A stretch of 64,000 nucleotides of DNA, taken from Acidobacteriota bacterium. Its GTDB lineage: Bacteria; Acidobacteriota; Vicinamibacteria; Vicinamibacterales; UBA823. The first letter of the stretch is position 1. Every line of letters starts with the position of its first letter. Both the position numbers and the translations under genes were made by a program. Of the stretch, positions 8,603 to 16,870 are shown one piece after another. The stretch spans positions 1 through 64,000 of the forward strand of contig PCAK01000016.1 in the NCBI GenBank assembly GCA_002730525.1. Direction: 5' to 3'. The notes beneath the pieces are model-generated. The model saw nothing but the letters and a program-made list of their open reading frames with translations, was not told the origin of the DNA and made no database searches.

Positions 8603-10159
8603 CTAGGGTCTGCACCCGTCAGCTTCATCCAGGTAGCGATGGCCGTCGACGGTGGACACGCCCGCGGAGACGACATAGCTCGCGCCGTCCGCCGCTGACT
8701 CGCTGGTATGCATGGTGAATTCCACAGGGACGCCTGCGGACGATCCGCCGCGCAAGGCCTCCTCGATCGCCCGGCCCTGCATCGTGTCCGGCGTCTCGAG
8801 ACCGAGCAGACGGAGCAGCGTCGGCGCCAGGTCGACGTTCGCCGTCGGCACGTCGCTGACGGCGCCCTCGCGGAAGTCCGGGCCGACCGCGATCAGCGTG
8901 GCGTGAATGTCGAACGGGCTCGTCGAGCCGTGGCCGGCGGTGCCACGCTGGCTCGTCGTCCCGGCGTAGCCGTGTTCGTTGACGTCCGGCGTCCAGTCCG
9001 CCGACACCAGAATGTCCGCCGCGCGCGCGTGGTCCCAGTGGACGAGCGCCCGGGAGAGTGTCCCCGGCACGATCCCCTCCGGCGCGCCGGGCGCGGACGG
9101 GCGCGTGAAGATCGCACCGTAGCCCGGCGCGCGCTGGAGCGCGGAGACGATTCTGGCGACCTTCTCGTCTTTCGCGTCATCCTCGTCATCCCCATTAGAG
9201 CCGTCGCGGACGTAGATGGCGCCTTCCGCCCTCACGACGTCAGGCAAGCCGTCCGCGAGCGTGCCGGTGTAGGGTGCGAGCAGCGCATCCAGCTCCATCT
9301 CGCCGGTGAGCGTCGAGAACCCGTGGTCAGAGGCGACCAGAAGGTTGACGTCATCGAGGGTCGCCATGATCCGGGCGATTTCGCCATCGACGGCTTCAAG
9401 GGCCGCGAGCGCCTCGGGTGAGCCGACACCGCTCGCGTGGGACGCCCCGTCCAGGTCGCCCATCCACAGGATCGTCACGTCGGGCCGGAGTTCGGTCACC
9501 ACGTACCGCAGGTAGACGTCGACGATCCACCGCGTCCGGTCGGCCACCTCGGCCTCGGGTGCGAGACGCCGGCCGAGCGCATCCGCGAGCTCCGCGTCGA
9601 GTTCCTCGGGAAGGGTGTAGTCGGGATGGATCACCGCCCCGCCCGCGACGGTGGGGTTGAGCAACATCCCGGAGCCTTGCGTGCCGGAGCTGAGCACCAC
9701 GAGCGAGCGGCCCGCCTCGGCGAGCACCTCCCCGAGGGTCGTCGCGGTGAGCAGTCGCCCGTCGCTCGCGAGGGCGATCGCGTCGAGCACGCTCTTCGAG
9801 CCGGTACTCACGCCGCTCCCGGCATCCACGGCGGGCACGTACACCGTGTTACCCATCAGGCCGTGGGCGGCGGGATAGGCGCCGGTGGAGATCGACGCCG
9901 CGTTGACCCGCGTCACCGTCGGAAACACGGCATGATGATTCGTGAAGACCACGCCACGCTGACCGAGGTCGTGAAGCACCGGCGTCAGCTCGGCGGTCAC
10001 GAGGTCGGGACGCAGACCGTCCACGACGATCAGGAGGTGTGTGCGCTCGTCAGGCTCGCGGGCGTCGTCGGCTGGCTGACAGCCGGCGGAGAGCGCCGCC
10101 ACGAGCAGCCCTGCCAGACCGCATCGCGCGAGCGTGTCCGGCCGCCAGAACGCGTGCAT
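8603..10159 (-). CDS. type I phosphodiesterase / nucleotide pyrophosphatase lipoprotein
   Basis: A 518-residue protein starting MHAFWRPDTLARCGLAGLLV, with lipobox LSAGC, so it is probably a lipid-anchored periplasmic protein. AGGAG seven bases upstream supports ATG 10159 over the more distal ATG at 10255. Alkaline-phosphatase-superfamily motifs follow: LIVVDGLRPDLV (first metal Asp), the nucleophile Thr in FPTVTRVNAASISTG, MGDLDGASHASG, and VASDHGFSTL. Members hydrolyse phosphodiester or pyrophosphate bonds of nucleotides, or phosphonate analogues. A short acidic insert (NGDDEDDAKDEK) sits at about residue 330. It is transcribed alone, convergent with the PHP-like gene. Confidence 0.8.
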   Translation of the reverse strand: MHAFWRPDTLARCGLAGLLVAALSAGCQPADDAREPDERTHLLIVVDGLRPDLVTAELTPVLHDLGQRGVVFTNHHAVFPTVTRVNAASISTGAYPAAHGLMGNTVYVPAVDAGSGVSTGSKSVLDAIALASDGRLLTATTLGEVLAEAGRSLVVLSSGTQGSGMLLNPTVAGGAVIHPDYTLPEELDAELADALGRRLAPEAEVADRTRWIVDVYLRYVVTELRPDVTILWMGDLDGASHASGVGSPEALAALEAVDGEIARIMATLDDVNLLVASDHGFSTLTGEMELDALLAPYTGTLADGLPDVVRAEGAIYVRDGSNGDDEDDAKDEKVARIVSALQRAPGYGAIFTRPSAPGAPEGIVPGTLSRALVHWDHARAADILVSADWTPDVNEHGYAGTTSQRGTAGHGSTSPFDIHATLIAVGPDFREGAVSDVPTANVDLAPTLLRLLGLETPDTMQGRAIEEALRGGSSAGVPVEFTMHTSESAADGASYVVSAGVSTVDGHRYLDEADGCRP

Positions 10160-10244
10160 CGGAACTCCTCTTCCCACCACCCGGCGTTCACGCGATCGAC
10201 AGCCTGTTCGTGCTGTCACCGATGCGGTCCCACCCGATGCCATA

Positions 10245-10334
10245 ATGGAGTACATCTGTCAGGAGAACAACCGGCATCAGTATCCGCTGACGGATGACTT
10301 CGGGGACCCGAGCTTCACGATCCGCCGCAACTAG
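10245..10334 (+). pseudogene. 29-residue tail of an unrecognised exported protein family
   Basis: A short frame from ATG 10245 to TAG 10334 reads MEYICQENNRHQYPLTDD and then FGDPSFTIRRN. The EYICQENN pattern resembles the C-terminal end of larger acidobacterial exported proteins (recalled EYxCxExN endings), so this is more likely a leftover gene tail than a functional peptide. There is no ribosome-binding site. It ends 2 bases before the PheC-like frame begins. Confidence 0.35.
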
Positions 10335-10336
10335 CA

Positions 10337-11485
10337 GTGTCATTCCCGAGTGACGTGAGTTCTCGATCGGCCCGAATCCTCGGCGCGCTGGCTCTCGTCG
10401 TAGCCCTCACGCCGCCCGCCGCGGGAGTGCCGCCGCCACCATCGGGACAAGACGCCACCTCTCCAGCGTCCCAGCTCGAAGCCATCCTGGCGCAGGGCGA
10501 GATCCGTGTCGGCACGACCGGCGACTACCGCCCGTTCAGCTATCGCAGGCCCGACGGGACCTACGAGGGGTTCGATATCGACGCCGCGCGCCGGCTGGGT
10601 GAGGCCTTGGGCGTCGTGGTCAGGTTCGTGCAGACGAGCTGGCCGACGCTCGTGGACGACCTGGACGCCGGCCGCTTCGACATCGCGATGTCTGGGATCA
10701 CGCGCACGCCCGAGCGGCTCGCCGTAGCCACGCTGTCGGATCCGTATCTCTCGATCGGGAAGTCGCCGCTCGTGCGCGCCGCGGACCGGGAGCGCTTTCC
10801 CGATCTCGACGCGATCGATCGCCCAGGAGTGCGGATCGGCGTCAACCCCGGGGGCACGAACGAGACATTCGTGCGGGTGCGGATCACGCGGGCCACGATC
10901 GTCGTCATCGAGGACAACCTCTCCATCCCCGACGCGGTCGCGACGGGACGCGTCGACGTCATGGTGACCGACAACGTCGAGGCGGTGCTCGTCGCCGGTG
11001 AGGATCCGCGCCTGGCGGCCGTCTCGCCGGACACGCCGTTCACGCGCGAAGCGCTGAGCTACCTGCTCCCGCGCGGCGACTCCGCGCTGCTGGAGCGAGT
11101 CAACCTCTGGCTCCGCCGAATGACGGCGACCGGCGAACTCGATCGGCTGCGCGAACGGTGGATGACGGATCCGGCATCGAGCGGCGCCGCCCTGGCCAGC
11201 CCGACTCAGCGCCGCTCGAACGTCGCGTCCATGAGGACCCAGACGTCGGGATCCAGCACCACGGACGGCGGCTCGCCGTCGACCGCGATCGTGAACCGGC
11301 CGGTCCGCTCGCGCAGCTCGATCCGCTCGACGCGGCGCTCGGCCTGCCCGTCAACGGACAGGCCCACAGTCAGCGGCAGCCGGAACGAGTCGCCGGACTG
11401 CGTCTGGCGCAGCTCGATCTCCACCCGGCCGCCGTCCGCGTCGTACCGCCAGCTGCCGTCGACGCGCGGCACGCCACCGCGATAG
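10337..11485 (+). CDS. PheC-like cyclohexadienyl dehydratase / periplasmic binding protein with anomalous C-terminal tail
   Basis: The 382-codon frame has a GTG start without a clear ribosome-binding site and a signal-like segment (SARILGALALVVALTPPAA). A family 3 solute-binding domain follows: RVGTTGDYRPFSYRRPDG, YEGFDIDAARRLGEALGV, DIAMSGITRTPERL, GVRIGVNPGGTNE, VMVTDNVEAVLV. This TTGDYRPF start is typical of PheC, which converts prephenate or arogenate to phenylpyruvate or phenylalanine in the periplasm. The natural domain ends near LDRLRERWM (about 11164). The remaining roughly 105 codons are Ser/Arg/Thr-rich and mostly lie antisense to the M1 peptidase gene. This suggests the original stop was lost. 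Domain call is sound; the tail is probably junk. Confidence 0.65.
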   Translation: MSFPSDVSSRSARILGALALVVALTPPAAGVPPPPSGQDATSPASQLEAILAQGEIRVGTTGDYRPFSYRRPDGTYEGFDIDAARRLGEALGVVVRFVQTSWPTLVDDLDAGRFDIAMSGITRTPERLAVATLSDPYLSIGKSPLVRAADRERFPDLDAIDRPGVRIGVNPGGTNETFVRVRITRATIVVIEDNLSIPDAVATGRVDVMVTDNVEAVLVAGEDPRLAAVSPDTPFTREALSYLLPRGDSALLERVNLWLRRMTATGELDRLRERWMTDPASSGAALASPTQRRSNVASMRTQTSGSSTTDGGSPSTAIVNRPVRSRSSIRSTRRSACPSTDRPTVSGSRNESPDCVWRSSISTRPPSASYRQLPSTRGTPPR

Positions 11486-12867
11486 AGCCACTGCTCGAAG
11501 AACCAGCCGAGATCCTGGCCGCCCACCTCCTCCATCACCCGCCGGAAGTCGTCGGTCGAGGCGTTGGTGTCGCGGTAGCGCCGGTAGTACTCGCGGATGC
11601 CCGACCAGAACTCGTCGGTGCCGAGGACGCCGCGCAGCATGTGCAGCGTCCAGCCGCCCTTCTGGTAGATCTGACGGCTCAGGACGTCAGCCATGTCCGA
11701 CAACTCGTCGTGCACGACGCGGTAGTCGGGGTTCGACGCGTCGAAGCGGATCACGGCGTCCCGGCTGCGCTCCAACCCCGCGACGAACCGGTCGCGGCCG
11801 AACGCGTGCTCGGTGAACAGCAGTGCGAAGTACGTCGCGAACCCCTCGCTCAGCCAGACATCGTCCCAGTCGTCCTCGGTCACCGAATCGCCGAACCACT
11901 GGTGCGCTATCTCGTGCGCGACCAGTCCGGTCAACCGGCCCTCTCCCTTTACGCTGTTCTCGCCGTAGAAGATCGCCGAGGCCAGTTCCATGCCGCCGCC
12001 GAGATCGGCCGCCTGCACGTTCGCCAGCTTCTCGTACGGGTACGGACCGATCTGTTCGCTGAAGAACTCCATCACCTGGCGAGCGGGCGGCTCGAAATCC
12101 CGAATGCCGGCGTCGCGATCCTGACGGAAGACCCAGGTCTGCAGCGGGACGCCCGCGACCTCGCCCGCATGATGTACGGCGAAGCGCGCCGCGCCGAGCG
12201 CGTTGAGCCACGACGCGATCGGCACCGACTGCTTCCAGTGCGTCCGGCGGAGATCGCCCGGAAGGTCGAGGGTCTCCTGCAGCCGCCCGTTCGACACGAC
12301 CTGATAGTGGCTCGGGGCCGTCACGATGAACTCGCTGGTCGCCTTGTCGTAGGGATGATCGACGGTTGGCAGCCACTGGCGGGCGCGGTGCGGCCAGTTG
12401 TTACTGAAGAACGACCGCTCCCCATGCTTGTTCGAACCGATCGACAATCCGGCCGCAGGCTCGCCCTGGTACACGACGGTGAAGCCGCCAAGCTCGCCCG
12501 CGCGAGACGGGGTCGGGAGCGTCACCCGCAGCCGGTCGTCTTGATGCACGAACGCCAGCGCCTGACCACCGAGCGGCATTGCCTCGATGGCCATGACGGC
12601 CGTCACCGTCATCCCGGTCCCGGCGGAGACCGACGCAAGATCCAGGGCTACCTCGGTCAGGCCGTCGGTACGGAAGCGGATCCGGACGGTCGCTTCCCCT
12701 GAAATCTCATCGGTCGCGTCGCTGAGCCCGATCCGGAAGACGTAGTGTTCGACGTCGATGCCGGGCTGCCGGGGGAAGATGTCGGCGCTCACGGGTGCGG
12801 AACCGAACCCCACGAACAGCAAGGGCAGGAGGAGCAGCAGCGGATACCGGATCATGTCCCTCAGCAT
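11206..12867 (-). CDS. exported M1-family metallopeptidase
   Basis: A 553-residue protein with signal peptide MLRDMIRYPLLLLLPLLF (cleavage after VSA near residue 28). Zinc-binding HEIAHQWFG is at about 318-326 and the third ligand Glu341 lies in WLSEGFATYF. The usual GAMEN substrate motif appears as GGMELAS (291-297). A helical C-terminal region contains GGWTLHMLRGVLG. M1 enzymes remove N-terminal residues from peptides. At 553 residues it is short for M1, as is common in exported bacterial members lacking domain IV. Its last 280 bases overlap the antisense tail of the PheC-like frame. A second ATG at 12855 is also possible. Confidence 0.85.
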   Translation of the reverse strand: MLRDMIRYPLLLLLPLLFVGFGSAPVSADIFPRQPGIDVEHYVFRIGLSDATDEISGEATVRIRFRTDGLTEVALDLASVSAGTGMTVTAVMAIEAMPLGGQALAFVHQDDRLRVTLPTPSRAGELGGFTVVYQGEPAAGLSIGSNKHGERSFFSNNWPHRARQWLPTVDHPYDKATSEFIVTAPSHYQVVSNGRLQETLDLPGDLRRTHWKQSVPIASWLNALGAARFAVHHAGEVAGVPLQTWVFRQDRDAGIRDFEPPARQVMEFFSEQIGPYPYEKLANVQAADLGGGMELASAIFYGENSVKGEGRLTGLVAHEIAHQWFGDSVTEDDWDDVWLSEGFATYFALLFTEHAFGRDRFVAGLERSRDAVIRFDASNPDYRVVHDELSDMADVLSRQIYQKGGWTLHMLRGVLGTDEFWSGIREYYRRYRDTNASTDDFRRVMEEVGGQDLGWFFEQWLYRGGVPRVDGSWRYDADGGRVEIELRQTQSGDSFRLPLTVGLSVDGQAERRVERIELRERTGRFTIAVDGEPPSVVLDPDVWVLMDATFERR

Positions 12868-12954
12868 ATCGTGGGGTCCCCCGTGAGCCGATTCTCCGCC
12901 GCTTCACGCATTCCCAAGTAGAGCCCGGCACGTGGGGGCGCCGAAGGAGGGGGC

Positions 12955-13140
12955 ATGAAAGAAATGGGACGGGCGGGGACGGAACGGCGGACGGAGCGAC
13001 GGGCCAAACGGGCGCGACCACGGCGGCCCTCGACGCGGTACAGGGCGCCGCTGAGGGCGCTGCTCGACGAGCAGGCCCGATCGGTGGTCGCACCCTTCCC
13101 ATCGCAGGTGCGGTGGATGGTGCGAGCCTACGGCGACTGA
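12955..13140 (+). CDS. small arginine-rich protein, unknown
   Basis: A 61-residue frame preceded by GGAGGGGGC, a good ribosome-binding site, starting MKEMGRAGTERRTERRAKRA and ending SVVAPFPSQVRWMVRAYGD. The first 35 residues are almost all Arg, Ala, Thr and Pro, giving a strongly basic tail, followed by a short amphipathic segment. Such proteins may bind nucleic acid, but no family is recognisable. The GC-rich context makes chance frames likely, so this rests mainly on the start signal. If it is not a gene, 12868-13247 holds nothing else that I can see. Confidence 0.35.
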   Translation: MKEMGRAGTERRTERRAKRARPRRPSTRYRAPLRALLDEQARSVVAPFPSQVRWMVRAYGD

Positions 13141-13247
13141 GGATCCGAAACCGCTACTGCCTCGGAGTCCCAGGCCGGCGCGTCCGAAGGCCCAAGAATA
13201 GGGGCTGTTTTGACGGATCGCCTTCCGCTCGCCCGAAACGACCCCGA

Positions 13248-13279
13248 TTGACACAAATTCATCCGCGATATGCGACACT
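13248..13279 (+). promoter_or_regulatory. probable promoter of the cold-shock gene
   Basis: TTGACA at 13248-13253 is a perfect -35 hexamer. The best -10 candidates are TATGCG at 13269 (15-base spacing) and GACACT at 13274 (20-base spacing), neither ideal. The stretch is notably less GC-rich than its surroundings. The cold-shock start codon is at 13338. Confidence 0.4.
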
Positions 13280-13303
13280 AAGAGGGCACAACGCGACGTA
13301 GAC

Positions 13304-13318
13304 GGCCCCAACGGGGCC
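13304..13318 (+). promoter_or_regulatory. hairpin in the cold-shock 5' leader
   Basis: GGCCCC at 13304-13309 pairs with GGGGCC at 13313-13318 across an AAC loop, six GC pairs. It ends seven bases before the A-rich AAAAGGAA ribosome-binding region, so it lies in the mRNA leader. Leaders of cold-shock genes often fold differently with temperature. The role here is inferred from position only. Confidence 0.35.
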
Positions 13319-13337
13319 ACTTCTAAAAGGAACGAGC

Positions 13338-13541
13338 ATGTCCACGACGACCGGTACCATTTCGCGGCTGACTGACAAAGGATTCGGGTTCATCGCTGGC
13401 CCCGACGGCACGGAGTATTTCTTCCATCAGTCGGCATGCATCGGCACGCCCTTCGATCAGCTCCGGGAAGGTCAGACCGTCTCGATGACGATCGGCCAAG
13501 GCCCGAAAGGCCCCCGCGCAGAGGACGTCAAGGCCGAATAG
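13338..13541 (+). CDS. CspA-family cold-shock protein
   Basis: A 67-residue single cold-shock domain protein that binds single-stranded RNA and DNA. RNP1 appears as KGFGFIAG (about 15-22) and RNP2 as YFFHQSA (28-34), followed by LREGQTVSMTIGQGPKGPRA. RNP1 lacks the second aromatic of the usual KGFGFI-E/T form. RNP2 FFHQS differs from the common VFVHFS, but such variants exist in acidobacteria and related groups. AAAAGGAACGAGC precedes ATG 13338. It is a single-gene unit with its own leader. Confidence 0.9.
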   Translation: MSTTTGTISRLTDKGFGFIAGPDGTEYFFHQSACIGTPFDQLREGQTVSMTIGQGPKGPRAEDVKAE

Positions 13542-13691
13542 CCCTTCATCTCACCGGTCCCAACAACCACGAGTAACTTCCAAGGACTGGGGTGTTCGAG
13601 AGCACCCCGGCCGGCGGAGTGGTGTGGCCGGCGGCCGCGCGAACGGGTGCGCCGTTTCCTTCGCGACAGGCAAGAAGTAGACTGGGGTCGG

Positions 13692-14159
13692 ATGCACGAT
13701 CCACCGCTGCACGACGAAACGGCCCTCCGCTGGAACTTCCTCGAAGCCGAGAGCGACCCCTGCGTCGTCGTTTCCGAACGGATGGAGTTCGTCTACGTGA
13801 ACGAGGCGGCACAGGCCCTCGTGCCGGCGCAATGGTTCGGCAAGCGTTGTTTCGAGGTGTTGCCGGTCGTCGACGAGACGTGCGCGTTCCACTGCCCGAA
13901 GATCGACGCCCTCAGCGAGGGCGCTGACTCGGCCTCGGCCGATGTCGTGTACTGCGAGGAGACCCTCTACACGGACCGCCTCGATCAGGTGGTCCTGGGC
14001 GTCGGCCTCATTCCGCTGGGCACGGAGCGCACCGATAGAGCCCGAGCCGTGTTCGTCCTGCGAGCCAAGGAAGGCACCGCGGACCCCGCGCAGTTCGAAG
14101 CGCAGCTGTTGCAGGACGCCGCCAGGGTGCGGGCGCGTATCCTGACCAGTGCTCGCTGA
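13692..14159 (+). CDS. PAS-like sensor domain protein
   Basis: A 155-residue soluble protein starting MHDPPLHDETALRWNFLEAE. ATG 13692 is chosen over 13647 because the domain begins directly after it. The core WNFLEAESDPCVVVSERMEF then VYVNEAAQALVPAQWFGK is the N-terminal strand-helix pattern of a PAS domain. CFEVLPVVDETCAFHCPKI carries three Cys (two as CAFHC), which could hold a metal or haem or serve as redox thiols. The C-terminal half (VVYCEETLYTDR, VVLGVGLIPLG) supplies the remaining PAS strands. There is no output domain, so it would act through a partner. Its last 11 bases overlap the next frame. Confidence 0.6.
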   Translation: MHDPPLHDETALRWNFLEAESDPCVVVSERMEFVYVNEAAQALVPAQWFGKRCFEVLPVVDETCAFHCPKIDALSEGADSASADVVYCEETLYTDRLDQVVLGVGLIPLGTERTDRARAVFVLRAKEGTADPAQFEAQLLQDAARVRARILTSAR

Positions 14160-14325
14160 TCTGCAGCTGTCCACGACCGACTGGATCGTCGGCGGCTTCT
14201 TCATCTACATCGCGATACTCGGCGCGTTCCGCCCGCTGGCATTCGGGCAGCGGGTGCGCGTGCTGCTCATTGCCCTGGCCTGTATCGGAGCCGCGGCGCT
14301 GCTGGCCGCCGAGCCTCCCTGGCCG
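14149..14325 (+). pseudogene. truncated membrane protein start
   Basis: GTG 14149 opens a frame overlapping the end of the PAS gene. Its first 55 residues look genuine: LADLQLSTTDWIVGGFFIYI, then ILGAFRPLAFGQRVRVLLIA and LACIGAAALLAA, giving two likely membrane segments. The frame formally continues to 14547, but from about 14320 it runs antisense to a permease fragment and becomes Arg/Ser/Pro-rich. The rest of the membrane protein therefore appears to have been lost by rearrangement. The overlap with the PAS gene suggests the two were once co-translated, possibly as sensor and membrane partner. Confidence 0.5.
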
Positions 14326-14440
14326 GCGCCGATCACGAGCAGCAACGCCAGGCTCGTTTCGGCCACGACCAGACCGCTTCTGAGCCGCTCGTGCCGGAGG
14401 GACGCCGTCGCGCCCTTCGTCCCATCCTTCAGGTCCATCG
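14320..14440 (-). pseudogene. fragment of an ADOP/MacB-type ABC permease
   Basis: The minus strand reads ASPAMDLKDGTKGATASLRH, then ERLRSGLVVAETSLALLLVI and GAG. This is the segment before the second membrane block of acidobacterial duplicated orphan permeases (typical wording LK-G-RG...R-RLRGALVVAEVALALVLL-GAG). Only about 40 residues are recognisable. Both the preceding periplasmic domain and the following membrane helices are absent. It is a gene relic, joined tail-on to the truncated membrane gene at 14149. Confidence 0.55.
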
Positions 14441-14501
14441 CGGGGCTGGCGCCCGCGCTCGAGACGGCCGGCCGTCGCACTGGCGTTGCCGCCCCCTGGA
14501 A

Positions 14502-14535
14502 AGAAAAAAGGCGGGGCTCGTTACCGAACCCCGCC
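14502..14535 (-). terminator. rho-independent terminator of the quinoprotein gene
   Basis: On the minus strand GGCGGGGTTCG (14535-14525) pairs over 11 positions, one of them G-U, with CGAGCCCCGCC (14520-14510). The loop is GTAA and a T-rich tail follows (TTTTTTCTTT). It lies about 50 bases after the stop of the quinoprotein gene. Confidence 0.85.
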
Positions 14536-14552
14536 TGCTACTACTAGAGGTC

Positions 14553-14577
14553 CGCGGGACTGAAGTCCCGCGCCACA
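14553..14577. repeat. covarying palindromic repeat, copy 1 (inverted orientation)
   Basis: CGCGGGACT and AGTCCCGCG form a perfect nine-base-pair palindrome around GA, followed by CCAC. Read on the minus strand this is GTGG, CGCGGGACT, TC, AGTCCCGCG. Three more copies with different but still complementary stems lie at 28696-28897. It sits between the quinoprotein stop codon and its terminator. Confidence 0.75.
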
Positions 14578-14584
14578 GCATTGA

Positions 14585-16669
14585 CTACGGCAATGCCATG
14601 GCCGCCAGGCCGCCGGCGAGCTGGATGATCACGTACTGCTTTCCATCGTGGACCCAGGTCGACATCCCGTATCGCGTGTTGCCGGGAATCTCGACCGTGC
14701 CCAACCGCTCGCCAGTCTGCTTGTCGATGGCGAAGAACGCCGCGGTGTCGTCGGCCAGTTGACCCGACGCCAGGAGCAGATTCGGCGTGACCGTCATCGC
14801 CGAGTGGCCACGCCGGCCCGGGTTGGTCGGTACATCCTCGACACCCTGCAACATCGGATGATTCGTGATGAGTTCCTGCTGCTCCGTGGGCGCATCGCCG
14901 TGCGGGATGACCCAGAGATACTCACCGGTGCTCAGGTCGATCGCGCTGATCCGGCCGATCGGCCCCTTCCAGATCGACAACCCGTCGATCGACTCGGGGT
15001 CCGGGCCTCGGCGTCCAAAGCCGCCGCCACCGCGGCCGATCTGGCGGGCCCAATCGACGATCGTCGTGCCGGTCTGGTTCCGGTTCTCGAGCGGCGAGTC
15101 GACCGCCGGCGCCAGCAGCGTCGTGCCGCACCCGCTGTGCGACGTGATGAAGATGACACCCGACGTCGGGTCCGCCACGGCCGGGCCCGTGATGTTCACG
15201 CCACCGGTCGACCCCGGACAGATCCGCGCGCCGGCGAGGCCCTGCTCGTTGCCGACGTGGGTCGGCGGGTTGAAGAGCGGGGCGAACGAGTTGTTCTCGA
15301 GGGCGACCTCGAGCGCACGCGCTCTGATCTCGGGCGTGTAGTCGATCAGGTGGTCTTCCTGACGCCCCTGGAGATCGAACGGCGCCGGCTTCGTCGGAAA
15401 CGGCTGCGTCGGTGAGAGCCTCTCACCCGGCACGTTCGACTCGGGCACTTCGCGATCCTCGATCGGCCAGATCGGCTCGCCGGTCTCGCGGTTGAGTGCG
15501 TAGAGGAACGCCTGCTTGGTCGCCTGGTAGATCCCCTTCACCGGACGGCCGTCAACCTCGACGTCGAGCAGGACCGGCGCGGTCGGCGTGTCGTAGTTCC
15601 AGATGTCATGGCGCACCATCTGGTAGTGCCACTTCCGCTCGCCGGTCTTCACATCGAGCGCAATGAGGCTCGTCGTGTAGAGGTTGTCCCCCGGGCGGAA
15701 GCCGCCGTAAAAGTCCATCGTCCCGCCGTTGGTCGGGATGTAGACCAGACCCAGCTCGGGATCGGACGCCATCGGCGCCCAGGACGAGACGTCGCCCGAC
15801 CACTGCCAGGCGTCGTTCTCCCAGGTCTCGTGGCCGAACTCACCCGGCCGCGGGATGACGTTGAACTTCCAGAGCAGGTCGCCGGTCCGCGCGTCGTAGC
15901 CGAGGATGTCGCCGGGAACGTTCTCCTGGCGGGTCTGGTTGTAGCCCTGCTCCGCCGAGTTGCCCACGACGACGACGTCGTTGACGACGATCGGCGGCGA
16001 GGAACTCGTGATGTAGCCCAGTTCGAGCGGGATCCCCTGGTAGGGGTCGTACTCCTGGTTGGCGTTCACCCACGGACCCCAGTCGCTGATCAGGTCCTCG
16101 ACCATGTCGACGGTGCCGCTCGCGCGGAACCCGTCGACTGCCACCGGACGGCCCCAGTTCTCGAGCGGGATGCCGGTGTCGGCGTCGAGCGCGTGCAGGA
16201 AGAACGCCGGGCTCGAGATGTAGATGACGCCGCGTCCGTCGATCTCGCCGTAGGCGATACCCTTGCCGTAGCCCTTCCGCATCGAGTACTCGTGCCGGAA
16301 GGTGTTCGGCTCGGTGAAGCTCCAGATCAGCTCACCGGTCGCCGGATCGAGCGCGATCACGTGGCGTCGGCTGCCGGTCACGGTGATCAGCTTGCCGTCG
16401 ATGTAGCTCGGCGTCGCCCGGCTCGTGCTCGAGCCGAAGCTGCCAGCGTCCCACTCCCAGGCCACTTCGAGGAGCTCGAAGTTCTCGGAGTCGATCTCGT
16501 CAGCCGGTGAGTAGCGCGTGTGCCAGGCGTCTCCGCCGAGATAGGTCCACGCGCCGTTCTCGGTCCCCGGGCCCTGCGCGGTAGCGGCCATCGGCGCCGC
16601 CAGCAAGATGCCGCACGCAAGAACCAGCCAGACGGCGGGGCGCCTCGTGCCTTCCCTCGTTCGTTTCAT
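14585..16669 (-). CDS. exported PQQ-dependent dehydrogenase (quinoprotein)
   Basis: A 694-residue protein starting [20 protein letters not shown] (signal peptide, cleavage after ATA). AGGAGTTCTTG before ATG 16669 fixes the start well inside the longest frame. The body is an eight-bladed quinoprotein propeller with repeated tryptophan-docking motifs: [83 protein letters not shown]. It resembles membrane-type glucose/alcohol dehydrogenases, but with no N-terminal membrane helices and no CxxCH haem domain, so electrons must leave through a separate carrier. Substrate unknown. Single-gene unit ending at a strong terminator. Confidence 0.85.
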   Translation of the reverse strand: MKRTREGTRRPAVWLVLACGILLAAPMAATAQGPGTENGAWTYLGGDAWHTRYSPADEIDSENFELLEVAWEWDAGSFGSSTSRATPSYIDGKLITVTGSRRHVIALDPATGELIWSFTEPNTFRHEYSMRKGYGKGIAYGEIDGRGVIYISSPAFFLHALDADTGIPLENWGRPVAVDGFRASGTVDMVEDLISDWGPWVNANQEYDPYQGIPLELGYITSSSPPIVVNDVVVVGNSAEQGYNQTRQENVPGDILGYDARTGDLLWKFNVIPRPGEFGHETWENDAWQWSGDVSSWAPMASDPELGLVYIPTNGGTMDFYGGFRPGDNLYTTSLIALDVKTGERKWHYQMVRHDIWNYDTPTAPVLLDVEVDGRPVKGIYQATKQAFLYALNRETGEPIWPIEDREVPESNVPGERLSPTQPFPTKPAPFDLQGRQEDHLIDYTPEIRARALEVALENNSFAPLFNPPTHVGNEQGLAGARICPGSTGGVNITGPAVADPTSGVIFITSHSGCGTTLLAPAVDSPLENRNQTGTTIVDWARQIGRGGGGFGRRGPDPESIDGLSIWKGPIGRISAIDLSTGEYLWVIPHGDAPTEQQELITNHPMLQGVEDVPTNPGRRGHSAMTVTPNLLLASGQLADDTAAFFAIDKQTGERLGTVEIPGNTRYGMSTWVHDGKQYVIIQLAGGLAAMALP

Positions 16670-16801
16670 CAAGAACTCCTGTGTCAGGTCGAGCCTCAAT
16701 TCGTGGGCCATTATAGATAATCGCGCGCCGGACCGCCTATCGCGCCCATCCCCCCGGGCTAACCCCGGCGCTACCCTTTCCTGACGCCCGGGCCAGGGGT
16801 T

Positions 16802-16829
16802 TTGTTTCTCTTGCCCGAACACCTAGAAT
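16802..16829 (+). promoter_or_regulatory. promoter of the peptidase E gene
   Basis: TTGTTT at 16802-16807 and TAGAAT at 16824-16829 are 16 bases apart. The gene starts at 16871. The region between the divergent quinoprotein (start 16669) and this gene otherwise shows no coding signal. Confidence 0.45.
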
Positions 16830-16870
16830 TGGACCCGTTTACCACTCCAACCACGAAGGAACCAACCATC

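Noticed and set aside
11158-12702. 514-codon plus-strand frame opposite the M1 peptidase
   Set aside because: Antisense shadow; the HEIAHQWFG and SEGFATYF motifs lie on the other strand.
13551-14204. 217-codon minus-strand frame opposite the PAS gene
   Set aside because: No family resemblance, and the plus strand has a plausible PAS domain with a better start context.
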